A stretch of DNA of 64,000 nucleotides from Macropodus opercularis (GCA_030770545.1 CM061106.1:9962001-10026000), one strand, 5' to 3'. Positions 24,191 through 36,066 are shown, counted from the stretch's first letter. Translations and numbers: made by a program. Notes: generated from the letters alone by a model not told the origin.

Positions 24191-24929
24191 GTGCATCACC
24201 TTTAAGAAGAAAAAAACAAAGCATAAGAAAGTATATAGTATAATAAGTCATTTCTTCAAATTAGCTTCCTATGTCATCAAGGTTCACACATCTGAGAAAT
24301 AACTGTCGTCTTCTGTCGAGGCAAAAACCTGTTAGGAACCTGGTGAATGAATCAAAAGTCGATCAAAGTTGTCTTTCTGTCGTCTTTTATTCTTGCATGA
24401 AGAGAAATACACAGAGTCAGTGCAAAACTGTCCTGCCTGAGTGTAGATCTGAAGTCATCTACTCTGTTCCTACCTAAATACCTCCTTCGTTGCTAACGAG
24501 TAAAGATGTATCTTCTCATTACCTCAGTCTCAGGGTCAGTCACTGCGTTGCACCAGGAGAAAAGTATAACAGATAACAAAGTAAAGCAAAGTTCTGCTGC
24601 CATGCTCTAATGGCCATGGTACTATAAATCAGGTAAAGAAAAAAAATCTACCACCATCGAAAATCTGTCGACAAAATATTCAGAAACAAAAGTGTAACGA
24701 AACAAACATCGTTAGGATAAAGAATAACCAATCCAGGCGTCCGTTGTTTCTCCTCCAACCTAAAACCCTGCAAAGAAGGAAAAGATGAGACACATGAGTG
24801 GATGTGGAGAAACTGCTCCCACTTGGATAAATGCTGTTTGAATTCTTGATTAGTTTATCTGAAAATGAGACGTCAGTGTAATAGTGTCATGAAAAGGGAT
24901 CTTTACTAATATTCCTCAGTCTGTCAGGT

Positions 24930-26925
24930 TTAATCCGTCGCCGTGTCGCCTTTCAGTTGATTGTAGTATCCTGTCATTACCTCAAGCTCCTCTTGAAAAT
25001 CTAAAAACCAAATATATATGCACGATGGAAAGCATTAAACTACGTCAGTGAAAAGTCATTCATTGCGTTTGATTTCCTAGAAAACGTTGCTGTGTCTTCT
25101 TTACCTGGGATTGAGCCACAGTCTGTCCTCAGTGACAGCTGTATTGATTCCTCCAGGGTTTGCTTCAGGTCCCTAAGAATTCTCCACTGGTTCAACAGCA
25201 AAGACCATGTTAGAAGCCAAACAGTCAAACATTGTGCCCAACCTGAAGTAATGTTTAAACGATAACACTGACAAAACAAGGGCTGCCAGCATCTGCTAGA
25301 ATACGTCTGTAAATGAGACAAACCTTCAGATGGTTCAGCTTGTCCAACATATTTTCTTTGGCCTTGTTGAACATGATGTCCCGTGACTCACTCACATGAG
25401 TCCTCAGCTTCTGCCTTATCTTCTCCAACATGCCCTTTCCTTTAATCTTCTCAGCTTCTAAAGTTACACAAAAACAAAACTCAGTTTTCTCTTCAGGCAT
25501 AATGATGTCATGACATATTAAAAGTGAGAATGTTCAGCTCATGACGGCTTTCGTGCTTTTATAGCAGTCTTCCATGTTTTCTTTGATTGTTTCTGTCAAG
25601 CTTTTGTAGACGAGTTTCTTCTCCTCCCGGATGGTGTTGTTGAGTTTTATCCTTATTTTCATTTCCTTAGAGGAAAAACAAAACAAAACACATTCACCAC
25701 AAAAATAGAATCAATAGAAAAACAAACTAGCCAGTTATGGCTTACGTCCATCTGGAGAAACGTCAGTAGCAGTTCAGCATCTTTGTGTCTTTGTCCCAAG
25801 CGTAAACTTGTTGATGGCTCCTTTGAATGGTCCGCGTCTCTTGTTGTTTCTGGAAAATATTACCCAGCCGTGAATGGAGTTAGATATAGATCTTTATATA
25901 TTATTATAATAGTTCATTGGTGTATAATTAACGACTCTATCCACTAATCTGTCAGTAGCCATAATGATGTGTAGGTGATTATAACAGGATACGTTTGACT
26001 GTGTACGTTTAGAAAGATTCACTAATGAAATGCATTAAGAAAACGCAAATGAAAGCTTTTCCACATTTAGAATTTTAAAAAAAGCTGTTCCTCTAATTAG
26101 TAGATCACTGTTCCTTCATAGTACTACTTAGTACTTCATAGAGTACTATCACACTAAGTATGAAGTTATTCTACTGTATACTTTTTGAGTAATCCACTAC
26201 TCAAGTGTCATACAACGAGTAAAACTGAGATTTATTTCCAGACTTTGGGTTTGAATAAAAGCTGTTCCTCTAATTAGTAGATCACTGTTCCTTCATAGTA
26301 ATACTTAGTACTTTATAGAGTACTACCACACTTAATATCAAGTTATTCTACAGTGTACTTTTTGAGTAATCCACTACTTAAGACTTAAGCTTTGAACAAA
26401 ACCTGTTTCTCCAGTTAGTAGAACTTTACAATCAGAGCATCAGACATTTAATAAGCACATTTGTTTACATACACTTTATTTTTCTGACAGTTACATCCAA
26501 AAACGTTTTTCCTAAACATGGCAATAAATTATCATAAATGGTAAATGGTCTGCATTTTGTATAGCACTTTTCTACCTGTTGGTACTCAAAGTGCTTTGAC
26601 ACTGCGTCACATTCACCCATTCACACACACAAACACACACACATTCATACGGGTGGCAGAGCTACTATGCAACTTGGGGTTCAGTGTCTTGCCCAGGGAC
26701 ACTTCGGCACATGACTGGGGGAAGCCAGGAATCGAGCCACCGATCCTACGATTGGTGGGCGACAGTTTTACCTCTGAGCCACTGCCGCCCTGATAACACA
26801 CACAAAGCCCAACGGGAGGGAGATCTGTGAGGTAGACGTTTTTCTTTATCTGACTGGATGTTAACAGTTCTGATTGTCTTGCTGGTGAGAGTTCCTGTAC
26901 CTATCTTTATTCCCATGGTGCCGCT
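24930..26925 (-). CDS. SLIP-GC-like (nuclear GTPase family) C-terminal exons; possibly a truncated gene
   Basis: Six exon-like segments on the minus strand: 26925-26901 (25 nt; ATG at 26916-26914 in context GGCACCATGG), 25849-25746, 25665 to about 25600, 25457-25324, 25186-25105 and 25000-24930 (stop TAA). All acceptors are AG. Phases agree at every join except the third donor, which has no suitable GT; a GC (AAAA/GCACGA) would fit in phase. The protein is helical and charged, with segments EKKLVYKSLTETIKENMEDC, GKGMLEKIRQKLRTHVSES and KENMLDKLNHLK, resembling the helical C-terminal part of the teleost-expanded SLIP-GC/NUGGC-like proteins. The GTPase domain is not in the window, so this is either a truncated copy with a new start or the end of a gene whose front was lost. 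Family assignment is from memory of the pattern; exon calls are firmer. Confidence 0.5.
25950..26400. repeat. Dispersed AT-rich repeat with internal tandem duplication
   Basis: Two consecutive copies (about 26078-26205 and 26250-26390) of AAGCTGTTCCTCTAATTAGT AGATCACTGTTCCTTCATAG... lie inside an intron of the SLIP-GC-like model. They share order and sequence with 19.09-19.25 kb. Confidence 0.75.
26536..26793. repeat. Common teleost dispersed repeat, with CA-rich middle
   Basis: AAATGGTAAATGGTCTGCAT, TCAAAGTGCTTTGACACTGC, CAACTTGGGGTTCAGTGTCT and GCCAGGAATCGAGCCACCGA are hallmarks of an abundant non-coding repeat in percomorph genomes. I cannot assign its class. Open frames on both strands here are accidental. 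Confidence 0.75.
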
Positions 26926-27038
26926 CTAAAACAACAAACAAAAAATCAACAACTCAGGGATGTATAATAACATAACATGCTTACATAGTTGGTAATATCA
27001 CATTATTATATGGTTTTATGTTGCAATTTATATCAATG

Positions 27039-27262
27039 TCATTCTGTCTGAACAAGATGTGGAGCAAGAGGCATTTTGTTCATTTCAACAAAACAACTGG
27101 CCTCAAATAAAGTCCTATCAAAGTCCATCAGATTCTTTAGTAGCGTGGAGACATGCGGATTCACAGTGGCAGACTTTTTCGTGACGGCCGTGCCCGTCTT
27201 TTTGGAGACAACTTTTCCTTCTATTGCCTTTGATCCTCTCTGGATTGATACCAATGAAGCGC
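27039..27262 (-). CDS. Unidentified exon-like open frame, possibly a terminal exon
   Basis: After TTTTTGTGATTTTAG (acceptor at 27263-27264) a 74-codon frame runs to TGA at 27041-27039. It has a Lys/Ser/Thr-rich first half and ends FVEMNKMPLAPHLVQTE. It lies just upstream, in minus-strand order, of the SLIP-GC-like exons. It could be the 3' end of a different gene, an alternative terminal exon, or a decayed internal exon. Not recognised. Confidence 0.3.
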
Positions 27263-27886
27263 CTAAAATCACAAAAACAAAGCAAAACATTTGTATTCTA
27301 AAAGCAGTAGTTTTGTCATGATCCAGAACTTCACTTCCGCCTCCGACTCTTATTTTGAAGAGCTCCACAGGATGCTCCCACTACACCCCGGTTAGCTTTG
27401 GCATGATTGCTAATTACGTCACCTGTTTCTCCTTCCACTAACCTCCACTAACTCTCCTCTCAGGCTCAGTTCTCGTCGGACCGTCAACGTCAGTAGATCT
27501 GTGTATTGGAAGCTTCACTCTGTCTGTTCGTGAGTTTTTTTAACTTCTTAGTTCTCACTCTTTGTTCTGACCTGGTACCTGAACTTCCTCGATAATCGTG
27601 TTGCTTCCTTCTGCTACATGTGACCACGAGAGGCTCCTTTATGAACTATTGTATTTGACTTACTGAGCCGTCACGTCTCGTTTTGTTTTCCCTGCTCTGG
27701 TCAAGTGGATTCCAGCCTATTTGGCTCGTTTTCAGTTTGGAGCTTTTAGTCTGTTGTGACTCTTTCAGTTTAAATTCTTGCGGACATGCTGGACCGCAGC
27801 ATGTTTCTGTTCCCTGTGTTTCTCCCTCATCACGTCTTGTCTGTAGCGACCCTGTCAACACCGTCAGTTGCCGCTGCGGAAAACCC

Positions 27887-28014
27887 CAGACCTTCACCCA
27901 TCCAGACCTTCACCCATCCAGACCGTCACCCATCCAGACCGTCACCCATCCAGACCGTCACCCATCCAGACCGTCACCCATCCAGACCTTCACCCATCCA
28001 GACCTTCACCCATC
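27887..28014. repeat. 16-bp minisatellite, 8 copies
   Basis: Eight perfect-length units of CAGACC(T/G)TCACCCATC in variant order T,T,G,G,G,G,T,T. Because 16 is not a multiple of three and the unit lacks stops, all three forward frames stay open through it, which explains the overlapping long frames here. Confidence 0.97.
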
Positions 28015-30850
28015 CTCGGTTACCCTGTGGAACAATACCCACCAGAGGCTCCTGAGTCAACCACCTCCCTAGTTCTCTCCGGACCACAATCTACTTCTGC
28101 TTCCACCCTCCTGGTTAACCTCTACTCCTCCCGAGACTCCTACTATCTCTCGCCGACCCCTCACTCATCGACCGCCAGGTACCGTCAACCTCACCTCTCT
28201 AGTCTCTGGCCCTGTCTTCCAGATTCACTGCAGCTGTTCAGCAGTGACTGTGTCTCATCTGTTTTCACAGTTGCTGTCTGGGCCTGAAAGATGTGAGATG
28301 TGCAACGTGACTCATCTGGATGAACCAGCGTTTAAAGCTCAGCATCAGATAACAGACTGTTGTAACTTCTACTCACACACAGGAACATTCCACCAACATG
28401 TCTCACATCTCTTTACATTCACAGAGTGGAAATGAGTCAGAGTCAATTTAATCATCAAATCTCTCCCAAACAAATTTAAAGGCACAAGTTGGAAAATACA
28501 TGAAAGCAGCTACAACGTTTTCCAACGAGGGTCAACACATTTCAAAGGCCTTGTCAGGTTTTCTTTGACATTTGGCCACTGGATCCAATATTATAGATAT
28601 AATAACGTTGTGATTATGGTCCTGAATGTTTGTTGTGGTGTAAACTTGGCTTCTAACGCTTCTATTCATAGCAGTGTCATCATGTCAGTGTCAGCACAGA
28701 GCAGCGTTCTTCTTTGCTGGTAGCAGAGCAGTCAGTGTCAGTGCATGTGTGTGTGAGTGTGTCTTCATTGCTGTGTGTGTCAGTGTGGTTCCTTCCTTCT
28801 CCTGCTGCTCTGTTGATCCTGGATCCTCAGCTGGTCTCCGTTGAGTCGACCTGTTGTCTGGACAGTCCTGGCTCTTGTGACGTCTTTCAGAAGTGTCAGC
28901 ATTTATCTCTCAGTTAAATCTTCTTGTGCTCAGTCTCCAGGTTTCCCACACCAACAGTCTCCTCACCCCACTCTCCATCCTGCTCTATGACCTTGTCTCC
29001 TGGGGAAACGGAGACGATGCCTTTATCTCCCGTCTCACTGTGTTTTTGTGGAGGAGGATGAGGGAGTGAAGCATGAAACTGCTGCTCAGGAGGTTTCAGG
29101 GTCAGTCACAGCAGAAAAGGTGAAAAGCAGCAAAACAACATGTTCATCAGTATGTAACACATTCTGGTCATATACTGGTCAAGTTCCTGTCACAGTAGAA
29201 AACTTTATTACACAGACACCAACACACATGAGGACAACTGACCAGTAACCTACGAAAAAACAACATTAATGACACCCAACACTCACCAGTATTGAAAGGA
29301 GCGAAGCTGAGACCAAACATTAAAATGATCAGACTTAAGAAACTCAGGTCTGTAGATTCTCTCAGTGTGTGGACAGAGCTTCAGGAGAACAGAGATGAAG
29401 GAACTGTCAGCATAGAAACGTTGGTAAAACAATTGTGCTGTTGTGTTAGTGAAGGACGTCTGTGACGCGGTGGAGCCAGGAGAGAAACATCTGGTCTGGT
29501 CCAAGGTTCCTTTAGGTAAACACTGATATCAGACTGACTCCTCTCGAGTGGATTCGTCTCAAACCACGGCAGAGAAAAGAGGAATCCAGGCTGGAGACGA
29601 CGTTCTAGCGACGGATTCCTGGACACAGACGTCGTCACGGTGGCCACAGGTGAGATCACTTTGCTTTTCTATAGAATGTGATGTGCTCTGTGTTTATGGG
29701 TCAGTTGGTTGGATGTTGGTTAGATTGTTTGACTAAATCATGTGATTTGTTCTGATGGTTAAATTCTTATTTGGCTGCCTTGTGTGGATTTGAGTTACTG
29801 GAACTAACGTTGCTGTAAATAATGAACTTGACTGCATGTGTTGTGTTGTTTCTGTTGTCTAGATATAAATGTGTTGATATAATGTCAAGTCACATTCTGA
29901 TTTGCCACTGTTTGTATAAATGTGAATAATAGATGAGTAATCATTTTTTCCACAGTGATGCGTCTTGTGCATCGTCTCATTATCTTCTGGGAGACGCTGG
30001 TGTCATTTCTAATCAAGACAAAACTTACTGGTTAAATAAAAGTAACTTTAAGTCAAGTCAAGTTAAATTTGCCAGGGGTATAAATAATGGAGTATTTGAG
30101 CTGCGGATGAGTGAATTGAAAAGAAAAAATATTTGTACGTGTGCAAATATGTTCTGACTTTATAACTTGTAGGAATTTTGCTGTTTATTTGGTTCCATTA
30201 TTATGGAACAGGGTCGTTTTCATGCTGAGTTGAAATTGTTATAAAAATGTGAAGATCAGGAGAGTTGGACCGTTGTCCTGTCTCTCTGCTTAGTGTGTGT
30301 GTGTGTGTGAGGAGCAGACGGGTGATGTTTTCATTCCATTACTTGTATGTTGACAGACACGAGCTGCAGCTAGTTTCTCATAGACTAAAGCTGCAGTGTG
30401 TTATAGTCAGTAGTTTATGAGTTTGTTTGTCTTTATGCACATATATTTGTATTCATAAGCACATTGATAGTGATTGAACAAAAAAAAACTGACATTTCAA
30501 AGAAGCAGCTGAGGTAAATAGGTTGAAAGGGTTTAAATCCTTATGTGATTCTTTTGAACAGATGCTCCATTTTTAACTAATTGTACACATTCGTTTGTCA
30601 TTTGAATCACTCGTAGAGCATCGTATATAACTATATAAATGCCTGTTGAGAATTAAAAGTATGAGGCTATAAAGTCTGGTGAAAAGTCAGTTTATCCAGT
30701 AGCTGACCTGGAAAAAGCAGCCAGGTCAGAGGAGTTGGATTCACATGAAGTTTATTTGAAAAGAGTGAACGTTTCAGACCGACAGGTGGGGATCACACAG
30801 CAAGATGACAGGTTAACTCAGAACAACAGCGAGGGCCCACTGTCACTAAT
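28015..30850. other. Gene-poor stretch
   Basis: No gene, RNA or transposon was recognised. GT-rich runs occur at about 28745-28785 and 30291-30309. The stretch 29520-29660 is relatively GC-rich, open on both strands, and ends in ACAGGTGAGATC, a possible splice donor on the plus strand (29648). It could be an untranslated first exon, but nothing links it to a gene. Confidence 0.4.
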
Positions 30851-30853
30851 GGT

Positions 30854-30973
30854 TCACTGCTTGACTTGTGTTGTGCTTTTCTCAGTGTGTTGCTGAGTCC
30901 AGTCGACGCCTCTTTGCATCCACGTATAGACGACATCCTGTACGTACGTGTCTATGGGGTCAAAGAGCCTCAT
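30854..30973 (-). CDS. Unidentified possible 3'-terminal coding exon
   Basis: After TTTCTTTGTATTTCAG (acceptor just above 30973) an open frame reads MRLFDPIDTYVQDVVYTWMQ and continues to TGA at 30856-30854, 39 codons. The acceptor is strong and the peptide looks like real coding sequence, but no upstream exon could be joined to it. Not recognised. Confidence 0.3.
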   Translation of the reverse strand: MRLFDPIDTYVQDVVYTWMQRGVDWTQQHTEKSTTQVKQ

Positions 30974-31530
30974 CTGAAATACAAAGAAAAGCTCAGAGCT
31001 CAACAAAGTGACCTCACGGACTGAAGCAGCTTCTACAGACCATGAGAAACGTTCACGATGTTTGTGCTGCTGCTTTGATTCTGTCGAACCATTTCTCATC
31101 TTTCAGCTCAGTGATGTTGCTGCTTGTCTGGCCAGAAAGTCTAAAGTCCTCACATCACTGTTCTGTCCTGTTACCAGTCATCTTCTCTCCAGCCCAAACA
31201 AGGATTCAAGGACTTAAAGACTCTGTCATTCCAGCATGAACCATGTAGAACAAAACATTGTTCTCAAGGTCTCGGTATTGAGATAGAATAATACTCAATA
31301 TTAATTAATAAATTAATACACTCACAATAAAAGTCATCACAGCGTAATACGCATTAAAATAAGGCTTGTTAGTGTAACCAACACCTTGACACACATCGGC
31401 CAATTAGTTACTTACTGGATCCTTTTTTCCAAGGAGGAGAGGAGGTAAAAAAATGTATAACACACATATTTTTAACTGAACCAGTGAAATTGCTGGCATT
31501 TAATTATACAGACTCAACATTATCCCCATC

Positions 31531-33200
31531 TTATTTATAATGTCCAGAAAATAAAACATTCAGAGCTCTGACAAACAAAATGCAATCAAATGGCAAGAAA
31601 ATAAAACAAGGTCCATCTACCGGGTAGTGTGTTTTAAACTTGTTCAATCGTTCTTTGAGCACAGGGCTTATCTGCTCCAGCGCCGTCCGTGTGTCGCTCC
31701 GCTGCAGTTCCCACGATCCGCCTGACGAACCACCGCTCAGCTGTCGCTGCAAACTCCTCTCCACAACACACCTGGAGAAGGAGGTGAGGATGGAGGTGCT
31801 CAGTCCTGCTCTCTGCATCTTCCTTAGGAAGTTCAGGCGCTGATGAGCCTTTTTAATGATGGAGGAGGTTTTATTTCTCCAGGTGAGGTTGTTTAGTTTA
31901 CACCAGTTCGTCCCCCTCCTGCCTGTAGGTTGTCTCATTGCTGCTGCTGTGTCATCTGCAGACTTCACTATCAGGTTGCTGTCGTGTTGAGCTGTGCAGT
32001 CATGTGTCAGGACTGAGGACACACCCCTGTGGAGAACCAGTGTTCAGCATGATGCTGGAGGAGATGTTGTTGACCCTCACAGTCAGTTCTTTCCTGTTAG
32101 GAAGCCCAGGATCCAGTTGCATAGGGGAGAGCACAGCCCAGGGACAGACAGTTTTGTGACTAGTGTCTGTGGGATGATTGTATTGAAGGCTGAGCTGAAT
32201 CCAGGAAAAGCAGCCTGACATACGAGCACTTGTTCTCCAGATGTGTCAGGGCCTGGTGGGTGACAGCTGAGATGGCGTCTGCTGAGGACCGGTTCTTCCT
32301 GGTTGTGTACTGATGGTCCGTAGATCAATTTCCCTGTTTATGTGTCATTACCAGCCTCTCAACACACTTCATGATTATGGGGGTCAGTGCGATTGGCCGG
32401 TCGTCATGGAGACAGGACCCTGATGGGGTTTAAAACAGGGGTGATTACTGTGGATTTCAGCCACGGTGGTGTTAAAATGTCCTTTAGTGCCTCTGTGAGC
32501 TGGTGGACACAGTCCTTCAGGACTGAAATCCCATCAGGACCTGCTGCTTTACGGGCTTCGCTCGCTGCAGGTTGGACCTCACCTCAGCTGCTGTGACACT
32601 GCAGACAGGCTCATCAGAACAAAGGGGAAACTTGGTGCGGTTGTGATGCTCAGGTCTTCAAAGCGAGCGTAGAAGTTGTTCAGGGCATCAGGGAGATTTG
32701 GATCTGAAGAGCACTGTCTGTCTTTGTTATTACAGTCTGTGATGCACTTCATGTTTCCACATGCTTGTACCTTTAAGGCTGAGGCGTGTTCTGCCCTTTT
32801 TATGCCTATTGTCAGGTTTCTCCTTGTAGCCCTGAGCGCGGTTGTGAGTGAACCTCTGGGTTCATCCAGGGTTTCTGGTTAGGCTGGATGTTGATGGTTT
32901 TAATGACAGCAACATCTTCCTCACGCTTCCTTATGTAACCCAGAACAGAAGAGTGTTCTCCTCTAGGTCTACACTGCCATCACGTGTTGCTGCTTCTTTA
33001 AAGGTTTCCCAGTTTGTGGTCTCAAAGCAGTCGTGCAGCCTGGAGGATGCCTCAGGGACCACAGTGATGTCTTCTGTGTGGGTCTCCTGCTCTCTGACAG
33101 TGGGCAGGTCAGCATTAGGGAAATGTGGGCCGAGGCATCTACGTGTGCACGAGGGAAGGCTCTGCACATCCCTGTCTGTTGGTAAAGACTCTATCTAGTG
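31531..33200 (-). pseudogene. L2/jockey-type LINE reverse-transcriptase relic
   Basis: On the minus strand the pieces occur in the correct order for ORF2 of an L2/CR1-group retrotransposon. A linker region (LHDCFETTNWETFKEAA) lies near 33050-33000, and the segment before the polymerase (DALNNFYARFEDLSI) near 32690-32640. Then come PIALTPIIMKCVERLV near 32395-32350, SSAFNTIIPQTLVTKL near 32200 and the catalytic-region motif GSPQGCVLSP near 32020. The DDT of the active site (SADDTAAA) and the thumb (IIKKAHQRLNFLRKMQ) follow at about 31960-31820. Stops, frameshifts and an internal deletion just after the active site make it dead. No target-site duplication identified. Confidence 0.85.
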
Positions 33201-33976
33201 TGTTTTCACTGCAGGTGGCAAAGGTGATATGTTGATGAAACAAAATGTGCCAATGGAAAAACAGTTATTAGAGAAACTCTGAGGAAATATTTATTTTAAA
33301 ATGACTGCAAGAAACAAACAAGGGGAAGCTCTTCATTGTGGCTTTTGTTGAACAGGTTGTTTGAGGCAGGATGTGCTGACCTGAATGTGTGGATCACATG
33401 GATTCCTGCAGTGCTGCTGATCTCCAGCACAGTGGTGGAGGTGGAAGGAGGAGCTGTGTGGATATGTAGCTGGCTGCCGCTCTTCTCCCTCTGAGCGTCG
33501 ACCAAGTGATCTGCGTTGCGTCGTATTTACGATATTAATGAAGCAAGAACAACCACATAAAACACATGAATTATATGAAGCGATAATACAAAAAGACAAA
33601 TGTGCTTCATACAACAACTTTAATTAACTTTCTAGCTCTATACGAGGATGTGTCCACTATGCACACACTTCAAAAGTGAGGCTGCTTTGAAAACACAGCT
33701 ACAGGACGTGGGCTGCACCATCGAATCACATGACTTGAAAAACATTTGACATAACTTCACATGACTTGACTTGATTAACGGGTGGCACAGTGGTGTTCTG
33801 CATTGTCGGACTGGACTGTGACAGTATTAGCAACAGAGAGTGATTTAGGAACAATAGGAACTTCACAGCTACACTTGATATTATTACTGTGCTGTCTGTG
33901 GAGAATTCAGATAACTTGACTTCTGGTCTGTTCATTAGTTTCCTCATAATTTCCCTCCGCAGTGACCAGGACCAAA
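33201..33976. other. Upstream region of ZNF copy 2
   Basis: No gene recognised. Immediately before the start codon (33900-33976) the sequence is compatible with a 5' leader (CCGCAGTGACCAGGACCAAA ATGG). No TATA box or CpG cluster as clear as that of copy 1. Confidence 0.35.
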
Positions 33977-35497
33977 ATGGATCAGTACAAAGGTGAACTG
34001 AAAGCAGAGGAAGTCTATGGCCAGTCCAAGAGGGATACGGAGCAGCAGGACACGGGTTTAACCAAACAGGACTGGTCCACTAGCGGAATTAAGGAGGAGC
34101 AGCAGAACAACGACTACACTGGAACCACCGATCAACAGGTTGGTGCTGATGAGCTCCCCACTAAAAGCGTCCAGATCTACAGCTCTCAATGTTCAACTCC
34201 TGTCAGGTTTGAGCTGAACAGCAGGAAGATGTGAAGCAGTAGATTTAGTCTCAATAGATGCAACAGTGTAAGCAACACAAGTTCTGGGGACCTTGCTGTC
34301 TTTTTGTATTGTAGCTATTTGTGCAATCAGGAGATTTAATTTTCTCCTCTTCTATATCTGTCACTGTAGAAACCCAGAGGTAGAAGGACTTCAAGGCTGC
34401 ATCTCTGTCAGCAATGTGACCAAGTCTTCACCAGACCATCAGAGCTAAAGAAGCATCAGAAGGTTCACTCTGGAGATAAATCATACAGCTGTGACCAGTG
34501 TGGAAAAGCTTTCACTAGAGGAAGTAACCTAAAGACCCATCAGCAGATTCATACAGGAGAAAGACCATACACCTGCACCGAATGTGGAGCAGCTTTCCAC
34601 ACGTCACGGAATTTGAAATTCCACTATCGTGTTCACACTGGAGAGAAACCTCACTCATGTGAACAGTGTGGAAAAGCGTTCTCTCAGCTCAGTAGCTTAC
34701 TGAGACACCAACGTATTCACACTGGAGGGAAACCTCACAGGTGTGAAATGTGTGGAAAAGCATTCTGTCATCTCAGTACCTTACGGACACACCAACGTGT
34801 TCACACTGGAGAGAAACCTCACTGGTGTGAAACGTGTGGAAAAGCGTTCTCTCATCTCAGTAACTTACTGAGACACCAACGTATTCACACTGGAGAGAAA
34901 CCTCACAGGTGTGAAATGTGTGGAAAAGCATTCTGTCATCTCAGTACCTTACGGACACACCAACGTGTTCACACTGGAGAGAAACCTCACTGGTGTGAAA
35001 CGTGTGGAAAAGCGTTCTCTCATCTCAGTAACTTACTGAGACACCAACGTATTCACACTGGAGAGAAACCTCACAGGTGTGAAATGTGTGGAAAAGCATT
35101 CTGTCATCTCAGTACCTTACGGACACACCAACGTGTTCACACTGGAGAGAAACCTCACTGGTGTGAAACGTGTGGAAAAGCGTTCTCTCATCTCAGTAAC
35201 TTACTGAGACACCAACGTATTCACACTGGAGAGAAACCTCACAGGTGTGAAATGTGTGGAAAAGCATTCTGTCATCTCAGTACCTTACGGACACACCAAC
35301 GTGTTCACACTGGAGAGAAACCTCACTGGTGTGAAACGTGTGGAAAAGCGTTCTCTCATCTCAGTAACTTACTGAGACACCAACGTATTCACACTGGAGA
35401 GAAACCTCACTGGTGTGAAACGTGTGGAAAAGCGTTCTCTCGTCTCAGTAACTTACGGACACACCAATGTGTTCACACTAGGGAGAAACCTCACTGA
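33977..35497 (+). CDS. C2H2 zinc-finger protein, two exons, 13 fingers (ZNF copy 2)
   Basis: Putative DNA-binding nuclear protein paralogous to the minus-strand gene at 17.8-23.3 kb. Exon 1 is 33977-34138 (54 codons, MDQYKGELKAEEVYG, ends GATCAACAG before GTTGGT). Exon 2 is 34370-35497, after ATCTGTCACTGTAG, beginning KPRGRRTSRLHL. The join is in phase 0; 429 residues. Thirteen C2H2 fingers: four individual ones, then four repeats of a two-finger pair (CEMCGKAFCHLSTLRTHQRV with CETCGKAFSHLSNLLRHQRI), then one last finger. The two repeated helices present His-Ser-Thr-Thr and His-Ser-Asn-Arg at positions -1, 2, 3 and 6, so the array would read a repetitive target. KPH linkers replace the usual KPY. 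The intron is only 231 bp, against 4.5 kb in copy 1. Confidence 0.88.
34733..35404 (+). repeat. Tandem 168-bp repeat, 4 copies, inside the zinc-finger exon
   Basis: Units beginning CCTCACAGGTGTGAAATGTG at about 34733, 34901, 35069 and 35237 appear identical by eye, each encoding one pair of fingers. Identity includes synonymous sites, so the amplification is recent or is being homogenised by gene conversion. Confidence 0.93.
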
Positions 35498-35570
35498 TGT
35501 GATCAGGGTGCAAAAATGTTTTCTTACTCTTCCAGTCTAACAAAGCAGCAACGTATTCACACTGGATAAA
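35498..35570 (+). pseudogene. Decayed extra zinc finger after the stop codon
   Basis: In the same frame past the TGA at 35495-35497 the sequence still reads CDQGAKMFSYSSSLTKQQRI followed by HTG and TAA. The second zinc-binding Cys is Gly and the first His is Gln. The present stop therefore sits in the linker before a dead finger. Confidence 0.78.
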
Positions 35571-36066
35571 CATTTGTCAAATCCCACAGCACAGCATCAG
35601 CAGTTTCACACTGAAGATAAAGATCTGGAGAAGGTTTAAAAAAAGCAACACAGGTTCACAGGACAAAACCTTTACTAGTGTGAATCATCTGGAAATGTTT
35701 TCACCTGTTTTTGTTTGTATGTTTTGTTAGTGTCTCACTTTGTATCTGTTTGTGACAACACGTTCCCCCTCAAACCTTATTGATGTGTCTGAATTCTGAA
35801 ATTTGAATTCTTCTTAGATGGAAGATCTCTGACAACGACACTACTCTTTACTTGCCAAAGATAATTGTAGAATTCATTTAGAATTAACACCCTCTGCTTC
35901 TATCTCGTTGTTTTTCTATGTTTATATATTTATACTGTAGAACCAGTATGTGACAGGACGAGCCTGCAGCTCAGACGCTTCCTTCCTCTCAATAATCCAA
36001 CATCCATCAAATTAGCTGAAGAAGAAACTCTTTATTCTGAAATTAGTATATAATGGTTAATACATA

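Noticed and set aside
27683..28287. Overlapping proline/histidine-rich frames
   Set aside because: All follow from the 16-bp minisatellite being open in three frames.
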